Counted from the first letter of the stretch, positions 1 to 11,954 are shown. The stretch is 64,000 nt of DNA from Neoarius graeffei (GCF_027579695.1 NC_083581.1:62166718-62230717), one strand, 5' to 3'. Notes: a model not told the origin generated them from the sequence alone. Program-made: numbers and translations.

Positions 1-238
1 CTCCGGCCGAGGTTCCGGAGCGCGCTCCGGCTTGCTCCCCCTCAAATTAAGCAGCGCGCTCCGGCTTGCTCCCGGAGTGCTCCGGCTGAGGTTCCGGAGC
101 GCACTCCGGCTTGCTCCCCCTCAAATTAAGCAGTGCGCTCCGGCTTGCTCCCGGAGTGCGCTGCTTAATTTGAGGGGGAGCAAGCCGGAGCGCGCTCCGG
201 CAGCTATTTACACTGGATCCGGTGTAAATAACTGCCGG
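1..238. repeat. GC-rich palindromic repeat cluster
   Basis: Modules built from CTCCGGCTTGCTCCC and CTCAAATTAAGCAG occur twice directly (about 32-60 and 105-150) and once inverted (about 160-200), so the block folds on itself. It ends in a near-perfect palindrome centred on GGATCC (about 200-236, arms CTATTTACACT and GTGTAAATAA). This looks like the end of a foldback or MITE-type element cut by the window edge. The short open frames here have no coding features. Confidence 0.6.
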
Positions 239-624
239 ATCATAATTACAGTAAACTAGTAAATACAGTAAAGGAAAAACTTGAGACTGAAAGGTTTTAA
301 CAGTCATCCAGATGACTGAACGTAAACATTGCTATAGTAACATACTAGCTATGTTGTTGACATTAGCTAGTGCTAACAGCTAGCTGCTAGTACACTGCTA
401 CAACACAGACACCGACCCTAATAATACAGTTCTTGGTCATTGCCTGGTAACAGCAAATTTATAACGGGCCATGTCTCATCAGACTAAGAAGTTATTTCAA
501 TGACATTTAATAACATTTTGTTTATCCTGACGACCGAAAGTAAATGAAAATGTGAACAAACCTTAGCTGTAATAAGATGGCGACCACCGGCTCCAGGGAC
601 GACCCGCTGATGTAGGCATGTTAC
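239..624. other. Unassigned stretch with AAGATGGCG motif
   Basis: Mostly AT-rich sequence with repeated CTAGC-type words and no recognisable gene. At 574-582 it contains AAGATGGCG, resembling a YY1-type core element. On the minus strand this stretch would be intron downstream of the exon at 625-984. Confidence 0.35.
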
Positions 625-984
625 CCAGCCTGACACAAAATATTTCTAGGCATCCAAACTCTTATACGCTTTCAGATCAATACCTGTGTATGGCGATGGG
701 TTTTTAACGACATAGGTATACAGATCATGTGGGCTGAAGTCAGGTAAAGACGAGGGCTTCGTGTACTTCTGTACGTCAGTGAACAATCCTGGTGGAAGCA
801 GGTAAACGTCGTTCTCTAAGCCTGCTAACCTCAATTTTTGCAAATACCTCTCCCTCTGCTCGCCCTGTAAATGCCCTGCGTCGCTGGATAGTGAAGGTGT
901 TCTCTGCATCTCGCTCCTTTTTCTTTTATGTTTTTTGTTTGTTGCCTTCCTCTCATTCAAACTGATTCGAGCCGTGACGTCCAA
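625..984 (-). pseudogene. Transposon-associated first exon with in-frame stop
   Basis: On the minus strand an ATG at 984-982 opens a 112-codon frame: a basic Lys/Arg-rich N-terminus, then a leucine-rich middle and a C-terminal part ending DLKAYKSLDA. A TAG stop (646-648) follows, but the same frame continues with KYFVSGW up to a good splice donor (GTAACA, GT at 624-623). I recall similar multi-copy fish proteins reading KSLDAY-YFVSGW here; they are uncharacterised and linked to mobile elements. The stop therefore probably replaces a tyrosine codon, and the copy is likely dead. The family assignment is from memory and no downstream exon is visible. Confidence 0.5.
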
Positions 985-1087
985 AATGGCAGCCTAACGA
1001 TGCATCACATGACTTGGTCACGTGGGTGAAAAACCTCAATAGCACACCAGAGGGACTCAAACCCTCATCTGGTGGCAGGTACATGGG

Positions 1088-1287
1088 CAATTTAGAGTAG
1101 CCAATCAACCTAATCCACATGTCTTTGGACTGTGGGAGGAAACCAGAGCACCCGGAGGAAACCCACACAGACACAGGGAGAACATGCAAACTCCACACAG
1201 AAAAGCCCCTGTCAGCCACTGGGCTCGAACCCAGAACCTTCTTGCTATGAGGCGATAGTGCTAACCATTACACCACCATGCCACCCC
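1088..1287 (-). repeat. tRNA-derived SINE, head half
   Basis: Inverted copy of the main SINE of this window. The tRNA-like head lies at about 1221-1287 (rev. comp. of GGTGTAATGGTTAGCACTAT and of the B-box-like GGGTTCGAGCCC). The body word CATGTCTTTGGACTGTGGGA is also present; the tail half is missing. Confidence 0.85.
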
Positions 1288-1304
1288 AAGTGCAGCTGAA
1301 TGGG

Positions 1305-1485
1305 CTCAAATCTTCACATCTATCTTCAAAATCTAGTTGAAAGCCTTCCCAGAAGAGTGGAGGCTGTTATAACAACAAAAGGGGGAACATTGTCCATGTT
1401 AATGTCCATGGTTTTGGAATGGGCATATACTATATTTATGATGATCAGGTGCCCAAATACTTTTGTTCATGAAAAAGCAGCCAAT
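1305..1485 (+). mobile_element. Tc1-like transposon 3' fragment
   Basis: The words GAAAGCCTTCCCAGAAGAGT, GGAGGCTGTTATAACAACAA and CATGGTTTTGGAATGGGCAT followed by GTGCCCAAATACTTTTG match, from memory, the 3' terminal region of common teleost Tc1 elements. No transposase motif remains. Confidence 0.6.
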
Positions 1486-1550
1486 GTCTCACTTTTTTTG
1501 TCATTTGTGCAAAAAAGGGCCAAGTGACCCCATTCAGCCGCACTTGGGGC

Positions 1551-1621
1551 GGCACGGTGGTGTAGTGATTAGCACTATCGCCTCATAGCAAGAAGGTTCT
1601 GGGTTCAAGCCCAGTGGCTGA
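1551..1621 (+). repeat. SINE head fragment
   Basis: GGCGGCACGGTGGTGTAGTG starts the copy and the B-box-like GGGTTCAAGCCC follows. It stops after the tRNA-like head. Confidence 0.8.
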
Positions 1622-1827
1622 AATTTCTTTGGTGAGGCTCAGGTATTGATCTGTGTAACATAAGCCACAGAATATACATGTACAACCCAAGAGCATGAAC
1701 AGATACTTCTTCCCCTAGCCAGCAAGAGCTGTAGGGGCACCACTGATGAGATTTTAACAGTCCATCTTTGGTGTGTCTAGGGCATTTAAACTTGGCAGAA
1801 CCCATCCCTCTCCAAGCTTGATCAATA
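1622..1827. other. Unassigned spacer between SINE pieces
   Basis: About 200 bp with no homology I recognise. It separates a plus-strand SINE head from an inverted SINE. Confidence 0.3.
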
Positions 1828-2028
1828 GACAATTTAGAGTAGCCAGTTAACCGAACTGCACGTCTTTAGACTGTGGGGGAAACCGGAGTACCCAGAGGAA
1901 ACCCACACAGACATGGGGAGAACATGCAAACTCTGTACAGAAAGGCCTCCCTGTCGGCCACTGGGCTCGAACCCAGAACCTTCTTGCTGTGAGGCGACAA
2001 TGCTAACCACTATACCACTGCTGCACCA
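1828..2028 (-). repeat. SINE, head half, inverted
   Basis: Same family as 1088-1287. The body (CAATTTAGAGTAGCCAGTTA) and the inverted tRNA head (GGGCTCGAACCCAGAACC) are diverged but clear. Confidence 0.8.
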
Positions 2029-3272
2029 TGAATAGATACTGTATGATCAAAACAGAATTAAATAAGTATAACAAGAAAACAATGAACAAAATATAATATA
2101 CATGTCAATGAAAGAGAGAGAGAGAGAGAGAGAAACTGAGTGGTGTAAATAAAGTATTGTACTATGTTAAAATAAAGTATAAAATGACCAAGTGACAATG
2201 GACTCAGAGGATATGGGATATAAAGTGAAGAAGGTGTCTCACGCGATGTGTTTACTGAAAGGACACATGAATAAACTATGATTTATAGTTTATCCTGGAT
2301 CACATCACTGACAGACCCACTGTGTAAATATTAGTGAATTATTCAAAATATTTGCAAATCACCTTTTGTACCCTGTGTCTAAATACAATGTTTGTGTTCT
2401 AATCCATCAATACGTCATTACGGTATGTGTCAATACTTCCTGGAAAGTTCGTATTTATACGAACAAGTTTTCCATTTTCCTTGAAGAATGATCAGCCATC
2501 CTTTTATTAACCTGTGTTCTTGCATATTTACATTTAATACATTGTTGTTAAGGTTTTCTAACTATCCACTAGTTGACGTGAAAAAGCTGAAAAAAATTTG
2601 CATAAATAATACCAATAAATATTCACTGCCTTGTTGATGCCCTTGATATTTTGTTAGTGGATCAATATTAACATGCCATGCTGTTTAAGGTCCCAAATTA
2701 TTTTTTACTCAAGGACATGACTAAATGGCAGACAAGAGCAGACTTGCCTTGTGCATTGTAGAGTAACCCTGACATGCATTCAATGGAAGATTTTTAGTGG
2801 GAACACCCATAATATTCAGTGGCTGTGGAAATCATGCAACAATTTCAAAATTCCATTATACAACTTAAGAATACACCATATGTTAAAGATTACATACCAG
2901 CACAATAAAGAATTTGTTTACGTTCTATAATAAGTGCTATAATGCTATAAATGTGCTTTACAGTTGTGATAGGGAAATGTGTATTTACAGTATACTGTAT
3001 TAAAGGTAAGTCTTTATTAACTATATTAAAATAATACAGTACCATTAACATAACTATAAAAGTAGGCACCAGAAACAAATGCTTAATTAAAAAAAGATGA
3101 TAAGTTTAATCTCGTAAAGCAGAGTAAGCCAACGTGTTAAATCCAGAGGTAAAGCTAGGCAATGCCAGGTCACAAAATTTTACTAGCTAGTCTGATATTT
3201 TAAATAGATAATCTATATAGCTTTTCTGCCCTGTGATACTCAGGACTGTGACCCATTGATTTTCTCACTACT
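2029..3272. other. AT-rich intergenic DNA without recognisable gene
   Basis: Contains a short (GA)n run at about 2109-2132 and a small hairpin at 2447-2464 (GTTCGTAT, TT loop, ATACGAAC). Short minus-strand frames here lack domain signatures or splice context. Confidence 0.5.
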
Positions 3273-3668
3273 GCTCTCATATCATCTCATCTCATCTCAT
3301 TATCTCAAGCCGCTTTATCCTTCTACAGGGTCGCAGGCAAGCTGGAGCCTATCCCAGCTGACTACGGGCGAAAGGCGGGGTACACCCTGGACAAGTCGCC
3401 AGGTCATCACAGGGCTGACACATAGACACAGACAACCATTCACACTCACACCTATGGTCAATTTAGAGTCACCAGTTAACCTAACCTGCATGTCTTTGGA
3501 CTGTGGGGGAAACCGGAGCACCCGGAGGAAACCCACGCAGACACGGGGAGAACATGCAAACTCCACACAGAAAGGCCCTCGCCGGCCCCGGGGCTCGAAC
3601 CCAGGACCTTCTTGCTGTGAGGCGACAGCGCTAACCACTACACCACCGTGCCGCCCGCTCTCATATCA
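3273..3668 (-). repeat. Full-length tRNA-derived SINE with 12-bp TSD
   Basis: A complete minus-strand SINE (3285-3656) runs from a CATCTCATCTCATC tail to the inverted tRNA head. It is flanked by perfect direct repeats GCTCTCATATCA at 3273-3284 and 3657-3668, as expected of LINE-driven insertion. The head has A-box-like TGGTGTAGTGGTTAGC and B-box-like GGGTTCGAGCCC sequences on its own strand. Confidence 0.95.
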
Positions 3669-4303
3669 GTATCTTGTAATATTTAATTTTATCAGTTCCT
3701 TACCATATAATTTGATATGTTATACCTGTTGTAATGCACTGGACTTAGGAGATGATTGAGGGTCCATATGCAGGAAAGCTTTACTGGCAGCACCAATACA
3801 CAATCCAACACAGTAACAACTAATGGTCAAAACACAATCATGACAGAACAAAGGAACAAGGAGAGGATCTAAGCACATTCTAGACTAACAGTGATAAAAC
3901 AAGGGTCAGAACATGTGCAACTAGAGAATTGCCAAAATTTTGCAATGAACTACTGAAAAGAATGAGCTTATATTCCTGAAACAAGGAAGCAAAAAGGCAC
4001 ACTAGAACTCATAGTGCAACCTCTACTGGTAGGGAAGGGTAACATCCTGAGCTGGTGTGACAGAATCTGTTACTCGTGAGAGACATGCTTCATTGTATGC
4101 CTGGATGGCCTGAGCTAAATGATGTGTGAACCAAGTGTATGAGTTGATTTCATATTTTTCTGACTATTTTCTTCTCTCTGTGTCTTGGTGATATCTTCCC
4201 AACAAACAGGCACTATGATGCTTGATGTGGAAATTATTGTTTCTTCAGGTTGTCACCTGAGGGCCCAAGCAATGGCTTTTATCTTTGATCCTAGCCTGGA
4301 AAG
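3669..4303. other. Unassigned intergenic DNA
   Basis: No gene, RNA or recognisable repeat was seen. Confidence 0.4.
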
Positions 4304-4410
4304 GTGCTTTTACATGGGCACTTGCACCAGAACAAGTTGTTCCCGAGAGGTAGCGCTGGGTGCAACTTGTTCCAGGCACAACTTGTTCCTGCTGCCCATG
4401 TAAAAAGCAC
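4304..4410. repeat. Small foldback element
   Basis: The arms GTGCTTTTACATGGGCA (4304-4320) and TGCCCATGTAAAAAGCAC (4393-4410) are inverted. Inner ACAAGTTG/CAACTTGT words extend the fold, giving a roughly 107-bp hairpin typical of a tiny MITE. Confidence 0.7.
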
Positions 4411-4605
4411 ATTAAAGTTGTGGGGGTCCTATACCGTACATACACCATAATATAAATCTACAACTGCTCCACCCAGAAAAAAAAGCTGCTATAACACAAA
4501 ATGGTAGCTACTATAATATCATGATAAAATGGTGTTAGCAGACAATTTATGATATAATGGTAACTATTCAGCTACTCTCATACATTATTAATAATCAACA
4601 AGTAG

Positions 4606-7140
4606 GTCCATCCCATTCATCCATCCATTTTCTGCCATTTATTCGGATCCGGGTCATGGGGGTAGCGGCCTAAGTGGAGCAGTCCAGACTTCCCTCTCCC
4701 CGGCCACCTCCACCAGCTCTTCCGGGGGAATACCGAAGCATTCCCAGGCCAGCCGAGAGATGTAATCTCTCCAGCATGTCCTGGGTCTGCCCCAGGGTCT
4801 CCTCCCAGTGGGGCATGCCCAGAGGACCTCCCCTGGGAGGCTTCCAGGGGGCATCCTAACAAGGTGCCCAAACAACCTCAACTGACTCCTTTCGATGCGG
4901 CGGAGCAGCGGTTTTACTCTGAGTCTCTCCCAAATGACCAAGCTTCTCACCCTGTCTCGAAGGGAAAGGCCAACCACCTTGTGGAGAAAACTCATTTTGA
5001 CCACTTGTATCTGCGATCTCATTCTTTCGGTCACTACCCACAGCTCGTGACCATAGGTGAGGTGGAAACATAGATGGACCAGTAAATTGAGAGCTTTGCC
5101 TTTTGGCTTAGCTCTCTCTTCACCACAACAGACTGGTTTGGCATCCGCATCACTGCTGACGCTGCCCCAATCCGTCTGTCCAACTCCAGCTCCCCCCTAC
5201 CCTCACTCGTGAACAAGACCCCGAGATACTTAAACTCCTCCACTTGAGGTAGCGACTTCCCCCGATCTGAAGTAGGCACTCCACCTGTTTCCAGCTGAGC
5301 ACCATGGCCATGGACTTGGAGGTGCTGATCCTCATCCCAGCCGTTTCATACTCGGCTGCAAACCGTCCCAGCGCATGCTGTAGGTCACAGATTGATGAAG
5401 CCAACAGGACCACATCATCCACAAAAAGCAGAGACGCGATCCTGATGCCACCAAACCAGACACCCTCCGCCCCTTGGCTGCGCCTAGAAATTCTGTCCAT
5501 AAAAGTTATGAACAGAACCGGTGACAAAGGACAGCCCTGGCGGAATCCCACATGCACCGGGAACAAGTCCGACTTACTGCTGGCAATGTGAATCAAACTC
5601 CTGCTCTGGTCATACAGGGTCCGAATGGCCCGCAGCAGTGGGCCCCGAACCCCATACTCCCAAAGCACCCCCCCACAGGGCACCCCAAGGGACATGGTCG
5701 TAAGCCTTCTCCAGGTCCACAAAACACATGTAGACTGGTTGGGCAAACTCCCATGCGCCCTCCAGTACCCTTGCAAGGGTAAAGAGCTGATCCAGTGCTC
5801 CACAGCCAGGACGAAAACCATATTGTTCCTCCTGAATCCGAGGTTCAATTATCGACCAGACTCTCCTCTCCAGCATTCCAGCATAGGCTTTCCCAGGAAG
5901 GCTGAGAAGTGTGATCCCCCTATATTTGGAACACACTCTCCAGTCCCCCTTTTTAAAAAGGGGGACCACCACCCCAGTCTGCCAATCCAGATGCACTGTC
6001 CCCGACCTCCATGCAATGTTGAAGAGGTGTGTCAGCCAAGACAGCCCAACAACATCCAGTGCCTTCAGGAACTCAGGACAAATCTCATCCACCCCCAGAG
6101 CCCGGCCACCGAAGAGCTTTTTAACCACCTCGGCAACCTCCAGACACCGTCCAATCCAGAGGCACCTCCAGACAGTGCCTCTGTATTGGACAGTGCCTCT
6201 GTGATGGGCGAGTCCTCCCAAGCGCCCTCAGACACTGCGTTGTCCTCGGACGACATGAAGGTGGGAATGAGGAGATCCTTGAAGAATTTGTTCCACCGCC
6301 AGACGATGTCCCCAGTTGAGGTCAACAGCACTCCATCCCCACTATAAACAGTCAGAACAGAGCACTGCTTCCCCTTCCTGAGCCACCAGACGGTTTGCCA
6401 GAATCTCTTTGAGGCTGACCAAAAGTCACTTTCCATGGCCTCACCGAACTCCTCCCACACCTGAGTTTTTGCTTCAGCAACCGCCAGAGCCGCATTCCAC
6501 TTGGCCCGTCGGTATCTGTCAGCTGCCTCTGGAGACCCACAGGCTAACCAAGCCGATAGGACTCCTTCTTCAGCTTGACAGCTCCCCTCACCACAGGTAT
6601 CCACCACCGGGTTTGGGGATTACCGCCATGACAGGCACCAACAACCTTGCAGCTCTGCACAGCCGCCTCAGCAGTGGAGGTATGGAACGTGGTCCACTCA
6701 GACTCAATGTCCCCATCCTCCCCGGGTATGCAGTTGAAGCTCTGCTGGAGGTGGCAGTTGAAGATCCAACGGACGGGAGCCTCCGCCAGATGTTCCCAGC
6801 ATACCCTCACTACATGTTTGGGCCTACCAGGTCTGTCCGGCCTCCTCCCCCGCTATCTGATCCAACTCGCCACCAGGTAGTGGTCAGTTGACAGCTCTGC
6901 TCCTCTTTTCACCTGAGTGTCCAAGACATGCAATTGCAGATCAGGTGAAACGACTACAAAGTCAATAATCGATCTACAGCCAGTTTTGTCAGTCGGGGAT
7001 CAGTACATCAGGGCTTCCGCCTTTGGCTGCCACCTGATCCACAATGCACTGGACCCTTACAGTACCTCCTGCAGGTGGTGGGTACACAAGAGAGTGGTTC
7101 CATATTGCTCATTCGGGCTAGGCCCGGCTGCACCCCTCAA
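4606..7140 (-). pseudogene. 5'-truncated LINE with broken reverse transcriptase ORF
   Basis: On the minus strand, overlapping frames (about 6607-6065, 6221-5610, 5848-5150, 5279-5034, 5034-4654) together spell a non-LTR reverse transcriptase. Visible motifs are VDLEKAYDHVPWG, GFRQGCPLSPVLF, the catalytic FVDD at about 5414-5425, then EFKYLGVLFTSEG and a C-terminal GHLVRMPPGSLPGEV segment. Frame changes between pieces show it is inactive. The 3' end is the GGATG-type tail at 4606-4625, and no endonuclease domain is present, so the copy is 5'-truncated. Continuity also appears to break near 6985. The clade (I/Jockey-like or similar) is not certain. Confidence 0.9.
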
Positions 7141-7379
7141 TAAGTAGGTGTTATATCCTATTTGCTGTTGTCTAACTAGTTTGGAGCTACTGTTCTAATC
7201 ACAATTTCTAATTATTTCCAGCTGAAAAATTCAGCTATTCTGTTTGTCTCTGTGAGCAGTAGTTGGTTAGAGTAGCTTGCATTTCCGAGCTCCCATGACA
7301 CACCTTAGTGACAGTCCCTAAAATTAGTCTATCAATATTAGTCTATGCAGTCTATCAGCAGTGTTACTGGCCTTGGAAC
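7141..7379. other. Spacer between two LINE relics
   Basis: No gene seen. The words TAGTCTATCAATATTAGTCT and GCAGTCTATCAGCAGTG are short local repeats. Confidence 0.3.
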
Positions 7380-7943
7380 AGTAAGAGGTCAGTGAGGCCA
7401 TGACAGGTCGTGCGTGATGTGGACACTCAGGTACTGGAAACTGTCTAGACCACTCTCTTCACTAGGCCACTGTTGATCTTAAGGGGGTGGTAACTCCTCT
7501 TCTCCTATGTGCTGAAGTTCACTTTCACCTCCTTTCAGGAGGAGGTTGTTATCCTGTTATTCTGGCTTTTAATAGAGCTCCTCCAAGTAGGTCTTCTCAT
7601 CATTATCAGAGAGCAGGCCCACCACAACAGTATTGCCAACAAACTTAACAATTGTGGTAGAGTTAGAAGTGGTCACACAGTCATAAGTGTACAATGAGTA
7701 CAGCAAGGTGCTCAGGACACAACCCTTGAAAGCTTCTGTGCTGAGGGTGAGGGATGGTGAGACATGTCTGCCCACCCTTACTACTTGTATTGTGCCTGTC
7801 AGGAAGTTAGAGATCCACCGAGACAGGGATGGGCTAAGTGCCAGGTCCTCCAACTTGGTGGTGAGTTTGGAGGGGATTAAAAGTAGGCGGCCTTTCGATT
7901 TCATAAAATCGATGAAATTTAGTTCCCTCTGAAATTTGGTCAT
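7380..7943 (-). pseudogene. Degenerate LINE reverse transcriptase fragment (second family)
   Basis: A minus-strand frame from 7943 to 7569 resembles the middle of a CR1/L2/Rex1-type reverse transcriptase: LSRWISNFLTG, a VRVG...S.SLTLST stretch, GCVLSTLLYSLYTYDCVTTS, then VKFVGNTVVVGL and LLSDNDEKTYLEEL. The expected FADD catalytic box reads FVGN and PQGC reads FKGC, so the copy is dead. The region down to 7380 appears to be the following C-terminal part. It differs from the LINE at 4606-7140. Confidence 0.75.
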
Positions 7944-8470
7944 TGTGATGTATGTTTATTTTTGTAATATCTAAAAAAACCCCAAGCCATTCTGTGGCTG
8001 GGAAGTTATTTAATTTGAGGGGATTCCCTAGCAAATAACGTGCATGAAATTGCTCGCCTCGCGCAGTCAAGCAGACAGAGGAAGTCCATGAGCGCATGTG
8101 CACGCTTACCTTAGTCGTCGTCTTCTTCTTCATCTTTAGGGTTTTATGGCAGCTGACATCCAGTGTTGCATTACTGCCATCTACAGGTTTACCTTGACCA
8201 TGCACTGATAGTCGCATCATTCTGCCGCTAAACGAACAGCTGATCACACCCAGGTGCTCACTGACCACCAATATTTATAAGTTTGGTCCTGCGTTTCCTT
8301 TCCTTTGCAACATAACATCTTTTCTTCTCACTTTCTGTTACTGTAGTCGGTCTTTCCAGTTTCATTCGCACACTCATGTCTGCCATTGTTCTCTCCTGTT
8401 TCAAATTTGTATCCCATAATGCCTTGCGTGAATGGGGAAAGCCCACCACGTGATGCATGATGTAGTATCT
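7944..8470. other. Probable dispersed repeat, family not recognised
   Basis: Contains the words GGTTTTATGGCAGCTGACAT and ACTGCCATCTACAGGTTTAC, which I associate with a dispersed fish repeat. The overlapping minus-strand frames show no domain. Confidence 0.35.
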
Positions 8471-8788
8471 TGAATTGGGTCATGGTGAAGCAGGAAAAAA
8501 TAACAGAGACTTTAGGGCCACATGGCCCTAAATTCATTAATTGTTCTATTTTTAAAAAACAAATAAAATTGGAAGTCTGTGATTCGAATTCAGTAGCTTT
8601 CGGTCCATTAAACAACAATAATTGGGCGTTGGGGAAAATTCTTTTTATGAACTAAACTTGAAACATCTGAAAGGCAGTCTACCTTTAAGCTATGTTCACA
8701 TTACAAGCTTCATTGTTCAATTCAGATTTTTATTTATTTATTTTTTGTTCAGATCAGATTTGCCTATCTTGACTGTTCACATTCATAA
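8471..8788. other. Unassigned stretch with short hairpin
   Basis: TTTAGGGCCA / TGGCCCTAAA (about 8510-8532) forms a compact hairpin. Otherwise the stretch is AT-rich and featureless. Confidence 0.35.
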
Positions 8789-11258
8789 TTAGGGCCCGAG
8801 CCCTATGGGCGAAGGCCCTATTGTTCTTGTAAGAGTTCACTATTATTATTCTTCCGTCTTCTTCTTCTTCTTCTTCTTTATTTTTCTCCGCTGTTGGGCC
8901 ATTTTCGGGGCGCTTGCCATGGGTGAAAACGCACGAAATTTGGCACCACTTCCGAGAATTGCCACCGCTACTCAGAACCAAAAGCCCAAACTTGGCCGGG
9001 GCTCAGGGCCTCTATAGCGCCCCCTAAGTCGTTGTGATTTTGGCCTCCCGCATTAAGGTGCCTGGTTGCCATATAGTTTGTAGTACTGGCATGCCATTTG
9101 GTGCGCATATGTATCTCGCTAAGCCGGACAAAAATGTAATGCCAATGCATTAGCCACGCCCAACAGGAAGTGAGGTAATTTCACTTTTGTGCGAAATGCA
9201 TGGCCACGAAGACGGCGCAACTCCTCCTAGACCGTTCATAGGAATGTCACCAAAATTGATACACATCATCTACAGACATGGCTGACAAAAGTTACTAAAT
9301 ACGTTTCACGTAGGATAAACCGTTCAGAAGTTATACGTCAATCAATTTTCACTTCAAAATTTTACATGCTAAAAAATTCATAACAAATCTTCTAATTGCT
9401 CAAAACTGCTCATACTTCACACGCTAATCACTCATTGGGCTTCTGACATGTTACCCAATTTCTGTGATATTTCGCCACTGGGGGCGCTATTTTTGGGCAA
9501 AAAATCCAATCTTTCCTCAAATTTGGTCAAACTTCACGGCCACCCTCTTACTACCTCCCATGTCATGTATACCACATTTTGGGAATTTTCGTCCATGGGG
9601 GGCGCTGTTTTTGGCCGACGCAATTTCTTCAAAATGGGTTTTTGGTTAATAATTCCATAATGCTTTTCCTTCACACCACTACCTTGTGATAGTACGTTGC
9701 TGTTGTAGACACTTATTTTTCCAACTCATTATCGCTCATGTTCAGCACAGCGCCACCTACTGACATGGGAAAAACCAAAAAATTTATTCTTCAAAAATCT
9801 ATATCTCATCTTCTATTTACTCAATTTTCATCACACTTCATACGCAAACTCTTCATAGCTCACCTGACATATACGCCAAATTTTGTGCACTTTCGCCCCT
9901 GGGGGTGCTGGTTATGGCAGAAATGATATTGCAGCTTCTGATTTGTCAACCTTGGCAAGCAAACTCTTTACAAGACCCTTATTGGGGCGCTTGCCATGGT
10001 CGACAACGCTCGAAATTTGGCTCCTTTTTCTTAGACTGCCACCGCTACTGAGAACCAGAAGCCCAGATCCAGGCGGGCCTCAGGGCCTCTATAGCGCCCC
10101 CTAACGTGTTGTGATTTTTGCCTCTCGCATTAAGGTGCCTGGTTGCCATGTAGTTTGTAGTAGTGGCATGCCCTTTGGTACGCATATGTATCTCACCAAG
10201 CCGGACAAAAATGTAATGCCAATGCATTAGCCACGCCCTACAGGAAGTGAGGTAATTTCACTTTTGTGCGAAATGCATGGCCACGAAGACGGCGCAACTC
10301 CTCCTAGACCGTTCATAGGAACGTCACCAAAATTGATACACATCATCTACACACATGGCTGACAAAAGTTGCTAAATATGTTTCACGTCGGGTTAACCGT
10401 TCAGAAGTTATACGTCAATCCTTTTTCAATTCAGAATTTTACATGCTTAAAAATTCATAACAAATCTTCTAATTGCTCAACACTGCTCATACTTCACACG
10501 CAAATCACTCATTGGGCTTCTGACATGTTACCCAATTTCTGTGATGTTTCGCCACTGGGGGCGCTATTTTTGGGCAAAAAATCCAATCTTTCCTCAAATT
10601 TGGTCAAACTTCATGGCCACCCTCTTACTACCTCCCATGTCATGTATACCACATTTTGGGAATTTTCGTCCATGGGGGGCGCTGTTTTTGGCCCACGCAA
10701 TTGCTCCAAAACGGGTTTTTGGTAAATTATTCCATAATGCTTTTCCTTCACACCACTACCTTGTGATTGTACGTTGCTGTTGTAGACACTTATTTTTCCA
10801 ACTCATAATCGCTCATGTACAGCATAGCGCCACCTACTGACATGGGAAAAACCAAAAAATTTATTCTTCAAAAATCTATATCTCATCTTCTATTTACTCA
10901 ATTGTCATCAAACTTCATACGCAAACTCTTCATAGCTCACCTGACATATACGCCAAATTTTGTGCACTTTCGCCCCTGGGGGTGCTGATTATGGCAAAAA
11001 TGATATTGCAGCTTCTGATTTGTCAAACTTGGCAAGCAAACTCTTTTCAAGACCCTTATTGAGGCGCTTGCCATGGTCGACAACGCACGAAGTGCGAGAC
11101 CCTATTGTTGCCATGTGTCCAATTCTGTGCTTTGTCGCCATTGTGGGAGTAATGTCTCTTGCTGCAGAAGCTGTGGATGGTTTTTCGCAGGGACGCATGC
11201 CCCCGCCCCCCTTGGCCGCTGGCGCGAGGGCCCGTCGAGGCCGCTTGCGGCTTTAATT
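8789..11258 (+). mobile_element. GGGCCC-ended repeat with internal tandem duplication
   Basis: The element starts AGGGCCCGAGCCC (hairpin with GGGCGAAGGCCCT) and ends GAGGGCCCGTCGAGG...GCGGCTTTAATTA. Internally a unit of about 1,077 bp is present twice in tandem with a partial third: GGCGCTTGCCATGG recurs near 8909, 9986 and 11063. The two copies are nearly identical. Frames of 60-118 codons inside each unit recur, but differ between copies by frame-insensitive changes and lack domains, so I treat the element as non-coding. Superfamily unknown; it resembles a repeat common in teleosts. Confidence 0.7.
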
Positions 11259-11414
11259 ACAAGTGACCTGTATCTAACTGCAATGTCAACACATCTGTAC
11301 TCTGAAATGGCATGTATGTTTACATTGATACATTTGTGCACCAGCTGCATCACCACCAACAGAAAAGTTATCAACAACAAAACAACAACAAAAACATTTA
11401 TGAGACGACTCATG

Positions 11415-11632
11415 GTATGTAGGTTAGGCTAATTGGTGGCTCCAAATTGACCGTAGGTGTGAATGTGAGTGTGAATGGTTGTTTGTCTCTATATGTCAGC
11501 CCTGCGATGACCTGGTGACTTGTCCAGGGTGTACCCCACCTCTCACCCATAGTCAGCTGGGATAGGCTCCAGCTTGCCTGCGACCCTGTAGAACAGGATA
11601 AGCGGCTACAGATAATGGATGGATGGATGGAG
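11415..11632 (+). repeat. SINE, tail half
   Basis: Body and tail of the main SINE family (AATTGACCGTAGGTGTGAAT, GTGACTTGTCCAGGGTGTA, GATAGGCTCCAGCTTGCCTG), ending in GGATGGATGGATGG. The tRNA head is missing, indicating 5' truncation. Confidence 0.9.
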
Positions 11633-11639
11633 TTATACA

Positions 11640-11954
11640 TTGAGGTTTCTAGCATTTTCTATACTTGTGGAAACAGCACATGTAGTGCTGTTCTTCTATT
11701 AGACACCAGGTGCCGTAGTTACAGAGTCATTCTCTCTCAAGGTCAAACTGATTCTCTCTCACACACACTGCGTCAGTGGCAGCCATAGGCGATGCTTGGT
11801 TCAGCACAGCATCACTAAAGCAAGCACAGAACACACTCAGAGTCTGTTATCCAAAACATGGCCTTGTGTATGTGTACACAAGACTGTAAAGACTGTTTCT
11901 GAAACACTAGTGATGTATTTGCATACCATGTTATTTTTAAATGTGAAAGGAGAT
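11640..11954. other. Unassigned intergenic DNA
   Basis: No gene or recognised repeat until the GATA tract. Confidence 0.35.

Noticed and set aside
1221-1287. tRNA gene candidates at SINE heads (A- and B-box-like sequences)
   Set aside because: The heads are followed by the SINE body instead of a tRNA 3' half and are multi-copy; they are retroposon promoters, not tRNA genes.
3256-3759. Open frames of 100-167 codons containing TGERRGTPWTSRQVITGLTH-like text, recurring about ten times
   Set aside because: They are readings of the SINE body on either strand, not proteins.
5304-6891. Plus-strand frames of 95-240 codons across the LINE
   Set aside because: They are antisense to the reverse transcriptase reading on the minus strand.
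9448-10725. Recurring frames MLPNFCDISPLGALFLGKK and similar
   Set aside because: They recur because the 1,077-bp unit is duplicated. Changes between copies do not respect codons and there is no domain.
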